Assembly: GCA_002709385.1 (NCBI GenBank)
Contig: PAQS01000039.1
Span: 55,761-119,760 of the forward strand
Origin: Waddliaceae bacterium
GTDB taxonomy: Bacteria; Chlamydiota; Chlamydiia; Chlamydiales; GCA-2709385
Reading direction: 5' to 3'
DNA length: 64,000 bases
Below are positions 54,888 to 63,926 of the stretch, one piece after another. The translations under genes and the position numbers were made by a program. Position 1 is the stretch's first letter, and each line of letters opens with the position of its first letter. Under the pieces are notes generated by a model. That model did not search any database. It was not told where the DNA came from and saw nothing but the letters and a program-made list of their open reading frames with translations.

Positions 54888-57800
54888 TTATAAAACCGTA
54901 TAAGTTTTAACAACTTTATAAGTGTATTGGCCTTGCAGCTCTGTTTCAATATTACGCACTGCCCTATTCGCTTCTTTTGCGATTTGTTCCATTGTGTTTT
55001 TTAATCGATTGAGAATGCCTTTTCTCTGCAAAGCGCCATATAAAGAACTTGCATCGGAAAAGTTTAGCTCATGTCGAAGCAAATCTACCTGCTCTTGTAA
55101 ATTTCGGATTTTCTTTTTCTCTTCCTTGTGTTCTCTTTCTAAATCACATATTTGTAGATACAGTTGATCTAGTTGAGATTTCAAATTAAGAACAGAGTTC
55201 TCAGATATCTTAGAAACCTTTTCTGTTATAGAAGAAAGATACCTTTTAGATTGATAAAACCACAGCCTATCTGCCTCAGAGCACTCATTTTCACACAAAA
55301 AACCATCAATATGCTGCTCAGTTAAGTCTTTGGGATTCATATAGATAAAATCTGAAACCTTTTCAGCTAAAGCCTCCCATCGACTAATCAAAGTACTAAG
55401 GTTAGTGACATTACTTTCATTTCTGGAGAGATTCTGAAGGTACTTAGAGCTGACGATATAATCTAAAATTTGTGGACCGCGATGACTATCTACATTTAAA
55501 TACACTCGGTATAAATCAATCGCTAGAGGGTACCATCCAGATTTTTCAGAACGATCAATTAAACGACGAAGTAAAACCTTTGTTGTTTCTATATTATTTT
55601 CTTCCTGTAATACCCTCTGCGCTTCTTTTAAAGCCTCCGTCATTTCTCCAGAGTCTAATACATCTAAGCGCTCTTCAATATCGTGTAGATACTCTTGAGC
55701 AGATTCCGTCAAAACAGCCAGTTTACTTTGTGTATTTCCGATAGACTCTAAACTTAAGTTCTTCCACTCATCTATCGCGTCTTCATGTCGTAAATGTAAG
55801 TTCTTCGACTCTAGTTCTAAGCTTATGCGTTGCTCTAGAAGTCGTTCTTTTCTTTGAAGAGAAAGTGAACCATTTTCAAAAAAATCATGAATTCGCAACT
55901 GTAAATCATGCCATTCTTCGTAAACTTTTCCTTCTGCCAAACCAAATAAAAGATGTAATAAACGATCTAATTCAAGATCCGCATTAAGCTCTCTATTCAA
56001 TTTCTCTTCAAACTGCTCTAGCTCTTTTTCTGAAATTTTCAAGACACCATATAATCGGAGACCGTTCAAAGCACCTGACATTTTTCTGAGAAGATCTAAA
56101 CGATGACGCTGTTGAATAAGAAGGTCATCTGTTTCATCAACCTCTTCTGTGAGAGCATACCCTACAAAAACAGCTTCAATCCCTTTTCTACTTTCCTTCA
56201 CCAAGTTTAGATGTTCATTCATGCACTCTCTACGCCAACTCTGTAAGCAGGCATTTTGCTCTGTATTTTTTAACTTTTTAAAAGAAGAATCTAAAAGCTT
56301 TTCTAAAAACCTTTCAAAACTTGCACAAAACCGATCCTCTATTTCTTCTCCGAAGTACTTAAAATTTTTAAGCTCTTCTCTATATGATTTCATGCTTTCG
56401 TCACAGTTTTCTCTAGTAAAATGGAAAAGCTGCCCTTTTACCTTCGTCAATAAAAACTGCTCATGAAACTGTTTCCAATCTTTCTCCAAAGTCTCTTTAT
56501 TTAAACCTGAAAGACCTGTCAGTAAACAATTAAACCGTTCCAATAATGGTTTTAAATCCACACTTTTCTGGCGTTCAGATAAAAGCGCTTTTGTTTGTGC
56601 GAGTAAATCTTTAGCGCTTTTCGTAGCATGATCTTCAAGCTCTGCCAAACCTTCTGCCTTGAATCCTTCTTGCACTTCTGTGAAGCTCATCTGTGGACAA
56701 TCAAAATTCTTTGAAAAATGAAACTCTGCATTATTTTGACCAAATCTTCTAAACAAACATTCTAGGTGCTTACGACTGTACTGAGTAAATTGCGAAAAAG
56801 GCAGATCCCGAATCTCACGCATATCTGCAGCTTGCTGCACTTCTTGTGTTAAGTCCAGCATAAGACCCGTGCAGTACTCAAGAAAATCAATCTGTTTTCT
56901 AGCTTCTTTTACCCTAATCTTTTGATCTTCAATACTTCTTGTAAAAGGAAGCCATTGATTTAAAAGTGATTTTTTTTCTACTTTTGGAATGAATTGCTGA
57001 ATAGTATTTAGGGTAGTTTGTTGACTTCCACCAAATTTTTTACGAAATTCGTTGAACTCTAATCGAATTAAAGTAGGTATTGGGACACGATTTTGTTCTT
57101 TATCTAAGCGCGACTTCAACTGCTCCGCATAAGCAATCCGCTCTTCCATTCGGGAGGCCCATTTTTCTAGCTTTTCGATGGAGTTTTCATCCACCTTACT
57201 CATTCCTTGATAGTTGCTAAAAGCTTGCTCTAAGTCTTTCTGTACAGAATTTGCCAAGAGCGTCCATTGACTAGATTGCCTTGTATTCTTTATGCCTGCT
57301 AGTACCTGGTGAATTCTGCTTGTTAAAGGACGTATCAAAAGCTCATCACCACTCAGTCCGCTTGCATGATTCAAGGGCAAAGTATAACTTTCACACAGAG
57401 CTTGAATAGCCGTTTTTAATGCACCTAAGTCACCATTACTATTTCTACACTCTACAAGTTTATGTAAGATAGCCGATTGCCATAAGGTGATTGCATGCTT
57501 AGCTGTTTCACTACTAAGGTTATTTTTTTTCTTTTCTAACTGTACATATTTAGAATATGCATCACGCTCTACACCTTGTAGATCTTGAGTTGTATTCGTT
57601 GCGTCAGCGTAGAGTACTTGAAGTTCTTCTAAACGAGGTTTAACCAAAGCATCAGCCAGTGCATTCCAATCTAAAATCGTACGCCTGCCACTTGTTCTTG
57701 TCGCTTTTAAACGCTCTACTACCTTTTCAGATCCAGGTGACCAATCAATTATTTGATTCCAAATATCTTCTTCCACCCCTTTTGTAAGTAAGGAATCTAA

Positions 57801-59381
57801 CACAAGCTTAAGAGTAAAATAACGATATTCTAACTCATTCAATCGGTTTTGTAATTTATGAGATAGAATAGGAGAAAAATAAACCAACCCTTCGTATATA
57901 TCATTTCGAAGCTGTTTAATTTTTTGAGATTGAGTTTCTACTTTATTTTGTAAATCTACATATAAATCTGATACTTCTTTATCTAAAGAAAAAGCCGCAA
58001 TCTTATCATCAAGAAACTTACTGAGTGCTTTTACCCAATCTGAGATTGCTTTGGAATCCAAATAAGGAAACGATGAAAAGTGCTGGAGTAATTTTATTTC
58101 AGACTGATGAAGATATTCTATTTCTTCAGGAATTGAGTCTGTTAGACTTTTTCTTACCCAGTCCCAGCGAGATAAAGCCTCATCTCGTTTTTCAAGAAAG
58201 GTCCTAGCATTAGCAATCAACTCGCTTAAATTCAGCTCCCAAGAACCAATTTCATCCCTATTCGCAAACGGGAAAAGAGCTAAGCGTTCTTGAAACCGTT
58301 CTTTGGCTTCTTCAGTTTTTGTTTGCTCCATTACTTTTTCATTGAGAACACTAGCCTCAGAAATATTGCTTGTAAGGCTTTGCCATTCTGCAGAAAAAGC
58401 ACGGCTCTCTCTTAAAAAGAAATCGTAGTCTTCTTTATGAGCAATTAGTTGTGCGACTTTCTTTTCTATTTCAGCATCATTTTTTTCCAATTCTGTCGCT
58501 TGAAGAGGTCCAAGATCTTTTCTTTTTTCCAGAAGGTCAGATCCTTGACGATATACATCATCGACAAGTACCTGCAAAATTTCAGGAAGAGAAGAACCTA
58601 GGCTTTTTTTTGCGTCTTCTAGAGCCTTTTTTAATCGAACTTGGTCTCGATCAAATTGAGTTCCCAAGGTGTCTCGCAATCTCTGAATTTCATTACGAAT
58701 CTCATCTCTTTTTACATTGATTTCTTCTCGTCCGAGAAAGACCCAATTCTCTTCTACAAAAAAAGGTTTTCGTAATTGATTGATTTTTTCTTCTAATGCA
58801 TGAATACCTTCGATGGATTGATCAAGCTCTTTCAAGTTGTGTTTTAAGAGATCACATTCTTGCTCCAAGTACCTTCTCAACTCTTTATTTTGCGTTTTTG
58901 TTAGCTCAACCATGAGACGGGTGGCAGCATAATGCTCTGCAAGATCTAAAAGCGCAGCAAGTGAACGGTCTGCTAAAGGAAAAGCTAAAGTTGCTACATG
59001 CTCATTAACGGTTTTGTTGACTGTTTTAGCAAAATTTAAGGTAGCATCATTATCTAAGCGCTTTATCTGGACATCTAGTTTTTCGCGCAAATTTTCATTA
59101 AAAATATCGAGCTTATCTCCTGTGAGCGGAGGAACTGGGGTTGAGATGACTTTCGCTTCGAGATCATCTAGATCTTCTGTTTCACAACAAGAGAAACAGC
59201 AGCAAAAAATCTGCAGCAGAAAACAGCCTATTTTTTGAAGCAACGACTTAGACGCAAGAGGCACAGGCGTTGCCTTAAAATGTAAAGCTGGGAGCTTTTC
59301 CTTTTTATTCGCTGGATTTGGGATGGACACTCCCCAATCTTTAAGGAAATTTCCCATGTCGATATTTGGAATCGGCATCAT
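54888..59381 (-). CDS. Very large helical protein with N-terminal cysteine cluster (1497 aa)
   Basis: A 1497-residue protein of mainly helical, coiled-coil-like sequence with no classical signal peptide. Near the N terminus, residues 47-66 form a hydrophobic patch with six cysteines between 53 and 66 (CFLLQIFCCCFSCC), flanked by basic residues before it and acidic ones after. Such clusters in eukaryotic and some effector proteins are lipid-modified by palmitoylation, so this could anchor the protein to a host or bacterial membrane; that is inference. The rest is long charged helices. It could start at M1 or M2. It is the upstream-most of three large genes on this strand. Confidence 0.6.
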   Translation of the reverse strand: MMPIPNIDMGNFLKDWGVSIPNPANKKEKLPALHFKATPVPLASKSLLQKIGCFLLQIFCCCFSCCETEDLDDLEAKVISTPVPPLTGDKLDIFNENLREKLDVQIKRLDNDATLNFAKTVNKTVNEHVATLAFPLADRSLAALLDLAEHYAATRLMVELTKTQNKELRRYLEQECDLLKHNLKELDQSIEGIHALEEKINQLRKPFFVEENWVFLGREEINVKRDEIRNEIQRLRDTLGTQFDRDQVRLKKALEDAKKSLGSSLPEILQVLVDDVYRQGSDLLEKRKDLGPLQATELEKNDAEIEKKVAQLIAHKEDYDFFLRESRAFSAEWQSLTSNISEASVLNEKVMEQTKTEEAKERFQERLALFPFANRDEIGSWELNLSELIANARTFLEKRDEALSRWDWVRKSLTDSIPEEIEYLHQSEIKLLQHFSSFPYLDSKAISDWVKALSKFLDDKIAAFSLDKEVSDLYVDLQNKVETQSQKIKQLRNDIYEGLVYFSPILSHKLQNRLNELEYRYFTLKLVLDSLLTKGVEEDIWNQIIDWSPGSEKVVERLKATRTSGRRTILDWNALADALVKPRLEELQVLYADATNTTQDLQGVERDAYSKYVQLEKKKNNLSSETAKHAITLWQSAILHKLVECRNSNGDLGALKTAIQALCESYTLPLNHASGLSGDELLIRPLTSRIHQVLAGIKNTRQSSQWTLLANSVQKDLEQAFSNYQGMSKVDENSIEKLEKWASRMEERIAYAEQLKSRLDKEQNRVPIPTLIRLEFNEFRKKFGGSQQTTLNTIQQFIPKVEKKSLLNQWLPFTRSIEDQKIRVKEARKQIDFLEYCTGLMLDLTQEVQQAADMREIRDLPFSQFTQYSRKHLECLFRRFGQNNAEFHFSKNFDCPQMSFTEVQEGFKAEGLAELEDHATKSAKDLLAQTKALLSERQKSVDLKPLLERFNCLLTGLSGLNKETLEKDWKQFHEQFLLTKVKGQLFHFTRENCDESMKSYREELKNFKYFGEEIEDRFCASFERFLEKLLDSSFKKLKNTEQNACLQSWRRECMNEHLNLVKESRKGIEAVFVGYALTEEVDETDDLLIQQRHRLDLLRKMSGALNGLRLYGVLKISEKELEQFEEKLNRELNADLELDRLLHLLFGLAEGKVYEEWHDLQLRIHDFFENGSLSLQRKERLLEQRISLELESKNLHLRHEDAIDEWKNLSLESIGNTQSKLAVLTESAQEYLHDIEERLDVLDSGEMTEALKEAQRVLQEENNIETTKVLLRRLIDRSEKSGWYPLAIDLYRVYLNVDSHRGPQILDYIVSSKYLQNLSRNESNVTNLSTLISRWEALAEKVSDFIYMNPKDLTEQHIDGFLCENECSEADRLWFYQSKRYLSSITEKVSKISENSVLNLKSQLDQLYLQICDLEREHKEEKKKIRNLQEQVDLLRHELNFSDASSLYGALQRKGILNRLKNTMEQIAKEANRAVRNIETELQGQYTYKVVKTYTVL

Positions 59382-59494
59382 TAATTACTCTATTATATAC
59401 TATGAAACGTAATCATAATTAATATAAGTAAACACTACATAAACAGAGTATTAAGATGCGGTAAATATGACTTTAATTAAGGCTTACTAAGTCA

Positions 59495-60442
59495 CTATTG
59501 GGGGGGGGGAAGAAATGAAATTAAGCGATCTTGTACCCCTAGTAAGCTTAATCCCCCTCCCGAATGAATGAGTAGAGAAGGACGAGGCAAAAGTAAAGAT
59601 TTTGCAGATAGGAAAAGTTTGGTGGAATAGATGGGGTCAGTCAAAATTCCTTCTTCTTGTATCATTCGTGCTAGTTCTTTCATCACAGTACTATTGATAG
59701 CTCCAAATGAAGCTGCGGTGTTTGGACGGTGACAAATAGGCTCGATTTTTGGAGCTTCTTCATGAAAGAGTTCATTCCAGTATTGAGAACAACGTTCTTT
59801 CATTTCCTCAAACCCTGGCGCCATACAAAGTACATGAACTTCAGCGGGATGTTTTAAAGAAGCTAAGCCCAATGCTAGTGCAGCGGCGCTAAACCCTGTC
59901 CCTGCATCTACAAGAACAGAAGAAAATGTTTTTCCCAGCTCTTTTTCATTTTTAAGAAAGTCTTGTACTAAAGTTAAAGCACCCGGCAAAGATTCCTTAC
60001 ATACAGAACCTTCAGGAATAACAAGACAACTTTTTCGCCTTGCTGCCTCTTCTTGAGCTAAACATTCCACCTTTGGCCAGTCTTGTCGACTAATCCAACG
60101 AATACGATCTTTTCCTAAAAGTCTTATGATTAAACCAACACCTCGGGCAGCTTGCTGCCGTGCTTCACATAAATACAATTGAAATGGGATTCCCTCTTCC
60201 AAGAGAAGCTGACTTAAAGCACAAACATTGTGTGATTGCGCACCTCCAATCACAATCAGCTCTTTTGCCTTCTGACGTAAAACTGGTAATAAGGAAGCAA
60301 ATTTACGTAATTTAGAACCCGTAATGCCAAATCCCAATTCATCATCTCGCTTTACGAATACATCTTCTCCGAAAGTTTTCAGAGAATGGGCTCGCGAGCT
60401 GAGACGGTATTGCGTATCTAAGTATGAGGACAGATTTTTCAT
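59495..60442 (-). CDS. PLP-dependent D-cysteine desulfhydrase / ACC deaminase family enzyme
   Basis: A 315-residue PLP-dependent enzyme of the tryptophan synthase beta fold. The PLP lysine is likely Lys44 in GSKLRKFA, and SHNVCALSQLL follows as the loop that binds the substrate carboxylate, with GTGFSAAALALG as the phosphate-binding glycine loop. Relatives deaminate 1-aminocyclopropane-1-carboxylate or desulfhydrate D-cysteine; the two cannot be told apart by eye. The final residues are encoded by a run of 10 cytosines (59500-59509 as G on the plus strand), giving PPP-Q-stop. It diverges from purN. Confidence 0.88.
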   Translation of the reverse strand: MKNLSSYLDTQYRLSSRAHSLKTFGEDVFVKRDDELGFGITGSKLRKFASLLPVLRQKAKELIVIGGAQSHNVCALSQLLLEEGIPFQLYLCEARQQAARGVGLIIRLLGKDRIRWISRQDWPKVECLAQEEAARRKSCLVIPEGSVCKESLPGALTLVQDFLKNEKELGKTFSSVLVDAGTGFSAAALALGLASLKHPAEVHVLCMAPGFEEMKERCSQYWNELFHEEAPKIEPICHRPNTAASFGAINSTVMKELARMIQEEGILTDPIYSTKLFLSAKSLLLPRPSLLIHSGGGLSLLGVQDRLISFLPPPQ

Positions 60443-60644
60443 AGCTTCTCTATTCTATCATAATCTCGCCTATCCCAAGTAAGTTAAATTATTTCCTTGC
60501 TTTATGTTTACTTTCTCCTGTAAAAAGGTGGTGAACATTGCATGTATTAAATTTTACACTTTAAAACAAAGGCTGCCCTTCTCTCAAATGAACAAGAGAC
60601 AGAGCTATTTAAAGCCTATTTTTTCTTTTGACAACTCTCGTAAG

Positions 60645-61409
60645 ATGAGTGTGCTTGCATTCGGTTCTGGTTCTGGAACGAATATAGAAGCCCTTCTTCG
60701 TGCAGAGGAAAGTAGCGATTGCCCCTTCACTATTTCTGCAATCATTACAGACCGTACGTGTCGCTGCATTGACATCGCTCAAGAAGCAAAGATTCCTTAC
60801 TTACACCATAACTTCAAAGACTTCTTTCGTTCTCATCAAAGTACAGACACACGTAATCCTCGCTTACGAAAAATGTTTGATCAAGAACTCGTTAGAAAAC
60901 TTCAAAACTTATCGCATGAGCATCATTTTTCTATTGATCTTCTTTTTTTGGCCGGTTACATGCGTATTGTTCACTCTCCTCTTTTAGAAGCTTTTCCTTC
61001 TAAAGTGGTCAATATCCACCCTGCAGATCTCACAAAACTAAATTCTGAAGGAAAACGCAAATACATTGGCGCTCATGCTATTCAAGACGCGATTGAATCA
61101 GGAGAATCACACACTCGTTCTACTATGATTTTAGTGAATCAGAGTGTTGATGGAGGTCCTATTTTAGCATCGGGTCCATGGGTAAAAGTTGAAAACGAAG
61201 GCGTTTCTCTTCATCAAGAAAAGCAGAAGCATCTTAGTGATTGGCCATTAGCTGTTCATACTTTGTGGCAAATAGGATTAGGCCATTTTAGTTTAGATGA
61301 GAATTTCAGCGTATTTTTTGAAGGGACCAAACTAGGTCCATCTGGTTTAGAAGTGCCTTTGGGTGCTCTAGATTTTTCTTTAGAACCCTTGGCGTATAGA
61401 GGCTCATAG
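60645..61409 (+). CDS. purN: Phosphoribosylglycinamide formyltransferase (GAR transformylase)
   Basis: PurN transfers a formyl group from 10-formyl-tetrahydrofolate to GAR in purine synthesis. The enzyme body starts at MSVLAFGSGSGTNIEALL (ATG 60645, 254 residues), which aligns with the usual N terminus; the open frame extends another 47 residues upstream without resemblance to the family. Motifs: FLAGYMRIV, VVNIHPADL with the catalytic Asn/His, and VDGGPILASG with the catalytic aspartate. It is a little longer than the usual ~210 residues because of additions around residues 60-90 and 165-200. The purF gene starts 3 bases after its stop. Confidence 0.92.
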   Translation: MSVLAFGSGSGTNIEALLRAEESSDCPFTISAIITDRTCRCIDIAQEAKIPYLHHNFKDFFRSHQSTDTRNPRLRKMFDQELVRKLQNLSHEHHFSIDLLFLAGYMRIVHSPLLEAFPSKVVNIHPADLTKLNSEGKRKYIGAHAIQDAIESGESHTRSTMILVNQSVDGGPILASGPWVKVENEGVSLHQEKQKHLSDWPLAVHTLWQIGLGHFSLDENFSVFFEGTKLGPSGLEVPLGALDFSLEPLAYRGS

Positions 61410-61412
61410 CAC

Positions 61413-62876
61413 ATGTGTGGTGTACTTGGTTTAATGAGTAAGGAAGGAGTGGCGACGACGCTCTTCCATGGACTGAACCAACTCCAACATCGTGGACAGG
61501 ATGCAGCAGGTATTCTCAGCTACGATTGTGATTCTAACGAACTGCATTTATTTAAAAACTGCGGTTTAGTCACTGATGTTTTTCAGAATAGCAGTATTGA
61601 ACGTTTAAAGGGTTCTTGGGGCATTGGGCATGTTCGTTATACGACCAGTGGTGCTGGGGAAATAGCCGAAGCGCAGCCTTTTTTGTTTAATTTCAAGGGA
61701 ATAAGCATTGCTCTTGCCTACAATGGGAACATTATCAATGCGAATGTTTTGCGTACAAAACTGGAACGTCGCGGTATTACATTCAATACAGCATCTGATG
61801 GTGAATTGCTGTTAAAATATCTTGCCTATCACTACAAAGATTCCTCTTCTCCTATAGACTCTCTACGATCTGCTGTAGAAACGGTCTACAAGCATGTAAA
61901 AGGAGCTTATTCTGTCATTGGCTTAATCAAAGGGAAAGGTTTTTTTGCATTTCGGGATCCTAGAGGAATTCGCCCTTTGGTTTATGCACATAACGGTGAT
62001 GGTATAGCTCACGCAGTTGCTTCCGAAACCCACCCTTTACATTTCCTGGGTTATGATCATTGTGAAGATGTACAGGCAGGGAAACTACTTTTTATTTCTC
62101 CTGATTTGTCTCTAGAAAAAATCGATATTATGACACAGGTCCCTATGCACTGTAGTTTCGAGTATGTTTACTTTGCGAAACCTAACGCGCAGTTAGATGG
62201 TAGTGAAGCATACTCTGCGAGGTATAAGCTGGGGTATCATTTGGCTAAACAATTTAAAAGATTGAAATTAGACGCTGACCTTGTCATTCCTGTTCCCAAT
62301 ACAAGTTTGCCTGCAGCTATGGCAGTAGCGCATGAGCTAGGTCTTCCTTTACACGAAGGGCTTAACCGTAAAGACCACGCCGGTCGTACCTTCATCATGC
62401 CTACTCAAGATATGCGAGAACGTGCGGTATCGAATAAACTAGCTCCAGTGGCATCTGTTTTTAAAGGAAAGCGTGTACTTATTGTGGACGATAGTATTGT
62501 TCGCGGAACGGTTTCTAAACGAATTATATGTTTAGCACGACAAAACGGGGCTCGTGCTGTCTTTTTTGCTTCTACATTTCCTCCTATCAAAAATCCTTGT
62601 TACTACGGTATTGATATGCCTGCTCCAGAACAACTTGTAGCAAGGGGGCGTTCAGCAGAACAAATCGAAGCAGAGATTGGAGCTGATTGTGTTATTTACA
62701 ATACGATTGATGAGTTAAAAGATTCTATTGGTCACGATAAATTGTGTTTAGCTTGTTTAGATGGGCGCTACCCTACAGATATTCAAGAAGCAAAAACAAT
62801 GCGAGAAACGCGAGAGGCTGGGTTATCTTTAGCTGAAACTTTAGAGGATTTATTAGAAAACAAAGCTCTTCGTTAG
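61413..62876 (+). CDS. purF: Amidophosphoribosyltransferase
   Basis: PurF makes phosphoribosylamine from PRPP and glutamine, the first step of purine synthesis. The nucleophile is Cys2 (MCGVLGLM), HRGQDAAGI follows, and the PRPP loop is VLIVDDSIVRGT. It resembles the iron-sulfur type found in Bacillus subtilis: cysteines at about 247 (MHCSFEYVYF), 396 (PCYYGID) and 445/448 (CLAC) sit at the places of the [4Fe-4S] ligands, which would make it sensitive to oxygen. Unlike the Bacillus enzyme it needs no propeptide removal beyond Met1. It starts 3 bases after purN. The other purine genes are not in this window. Confidence 0.96.
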   Translation: MCGVLGLMSKEGVATTLFHGLNQLQHRGQDAAGILSYDCDSNELHLFKNCGLVTDVFQNSSIERLKGSWGIGHVRYTTSGAGEIAEAQPFLFNFKGISIALAYNGNIINANVLRTKLERRGITFNTASDGELLLKYLAYHYKDSSSPIDSLRSAVETVYKHVKGAYSVIGLIKGKGFFAFRDPRGIRPLVYAHNGDGIAHAVASETHPLHFLGYDHCEDVQAGKLLFISPDLSLEKIDIMTQVPMHCSFEYVYFAKPNAQLDGSEAYSARYKLGYHLAKQFKRLKLDADLVIPVPNTSLPAAMAVAHELGLPLHEGLNRKDHAGRTFIMPTQDMRERAVSNKLAPVASVFKGKRVLIVDDSIVRGTVSKRIICLARQNGARAVFFASTFPPIKNPCYYGIDMPAPEQLVARGRSAEQIEAEIGADCVIYNTIDELKDSIGHDKLCLACLDGRYPTDIQEAKTMRETREAGLSLAETLEDLLENKALR

Positions 62877-62884
62877 AGGATATT

Positions 62885-62925
62885 GTCAGAGATCACCACT
62901 GAGTCACAGAGATCACAGAGACTGA
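62885..62925. repeat. ACAGAG-type short repeat downstream of purF
   Basis: GAGATCACCACTGAGTCACAG then AGATCACAGAGACTGATGAG contains a direct repeat of AGATCAC and ACAGAG. It is related in sequence to the hairpin ends at 13721-13790. Confidence 0.4.
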
Positions 62926-62937
62926 TGAGAGGTATCT

Positions 62938-62997
62938 ATGGCCTGGAAAAATGTGAAAGTGGAAGATATTAGAGAATATCTTGGTTTTTCAAAGTGA
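62938..62997 (+). pseudogene. Possible relic of a transposase start
   Basis: A 19-codon frame, MAWKNVKVEDIREYLGFSK, resembles the opening of IS481/IS3-type transposases (MAWKNVKVEDQR-like), then stops. It is short, so chance is possible. It sits between a repeat and the purF-side terminator, where mobile DNA is common. Confidence 0.25.
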
Positions 62998-63039
62998 ATA
63001 AAAAGTGTTACCTATGTTTGCGATTGCGCAACTTAAAAT

Positions 63040-63075
63040 AAAGCAGCAAGTGTAAAATACTCTTGCTGCTTTTTT
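63040..63075. terminator. Bidirectional terminator between purF and the barrel gene
   Basis: Perfect 11-bp stem (AAAGCAGCAAG at 63040-63050; its complement at 63062-63072) with an 11-base loop, then a T-run to 63075 on the plus strand. The A-rich sequence on the left gives T on the minus strand. It serves both purF and the convergent outer-membrane gene, whose stop is 9 bases on. Confidence 0.9.
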
Positions 63076-63083
63076 GATTCATT

Positions 63084-63809
63084 TTATTTTGATGAATATA
63101 ACTGCATAATAAGAGTTAATCCTAAAGAATGAGAAACTAAAGCTTCTGTATCGTAAGTAGTTACTTCACCGACGTTAGTATTTTGGCCTTTTTTCGAACC
63201 TGTAAGTACTTTTACTCTGTATGCTAAACCTAAAGAGTACTTTTCATTTAATTGAACATTTACGCCTGTTCCCAATTGACCAGCGAGTTCTAATGATGAT
63301 TGTTGTGGCCCATATGCAGAAAAACCTGTGTAACGAATTTTTGGTCTCCAAATCGCTAAACCTAAACCTCCACCTGCATATACAGTAACTAATCTAGATT
63401 TAACCGGTAAGGTCCAGTCAGCCCAAGCATTTGCAAGAAGCGAATATGTTTGTGTGCTTCCGGATCCAGCGTATTCGTTTACAGTAGTGCCATCAACTAT
63501 TTCAGTAATCCAACTAGAACAACTTCTTTGGTAGGCAAACTCTAATTCTCCTCGGACCTTTTTACTTAAGTGTGTTCCTACAAGTAAATCGATTGCTTCA
63601 GCTGTATCTTGTCGATAAGTTTCTCGATAAGTGTTTCCTGGAAATGTTGAGTAGAAGGTATCCGTCTTAACATCAGCGGGAAAATTTGCTCCGCCAAAAA
63701 TACCAAAATAACAATCTTCAAAAGCTCCATCAGCAGCTAAGTTTACATTTAAGCCTGCTGCCAGAATAAAAGAAGCAATTCCAATTTTTATATTTTTTTT
63801 CTTAAACAT
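63084..63809 (-). CDS. Outer-membrane beta-barrel protein
   Basis: The 241-residue precursor has a Sec signal peptide (MFKKKNIKIG start, hydrophobic core, cut near NLAADG) and a mature part of about 215 residues made of alternating hydrophobic strands, consistent with an eight-stranded OmpA/OmpW-like barrel. Characteristic parts are YFGIFGGANFPADV, the glycine-rich AGGGLGLAIW, and the C-terminal strand ending in SHSLGLTLIMQLY. Environmental chlamydiae have large families of such barrels. It lies between the purF terminator and the rRNA operon, and is on the same strand as the rRNA genes. Confidence 0.75.
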   Translation of the reverse strand: MFKKKNIKIGIASFILAAGLNVNLAADGAFEDCYFGIFGGANFPADVKTDTFYSTFPGNTYRETYRQDTAEAIDLLVGTHLSKKVRGELEFAYQRSCSSWITEIVDGTTVNEYAGSGSTQTYSLLANAWADWTLPVKSRLVTVYAGGGLGLAIWRPKIRYTGFSAYGPQQSSLELAGQLGTGVNVQLNEKYSLGLAYRVKVLTGSKKGQNTNVGEVTTYDTEALVSHSLGLTLIMQLYSSK

Positions 63810-63881
63810 TTTTTTCCCAAAGTAAAGATCTTACAGGATTTATTATTCATAAGAAAAAAAACGAAGCAAGTGAATTTTTGC

Positions 63882-63916
63882 AAAAAAAAGGCTCCTAGTA
63901 GTTACCTACTAGGAGC
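63882..63916 (-). terminator. rRNA operon terminator
   Basis: Perfect 11-bp stem (GCTCCTAGTAG at 63891-63901; complement at 63906-63916) with a 4-base loop, followed on the minus strand by a run of T (A-run at 63882-63889). It directly follows the 3' end of the 5S rRNA gene. Confidence 0.95.
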
Positions 63917-63926
63917 GAAAGAAAAA

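Noticed and set aside
60504-60644. 47-residue N-terminal extension of PurN
   Set aside because: Unrelated to the family; the known PurN start motif begins at ATG 60645. It could only be real if the protein is fused to a targeting sequence, of which I see no sign.
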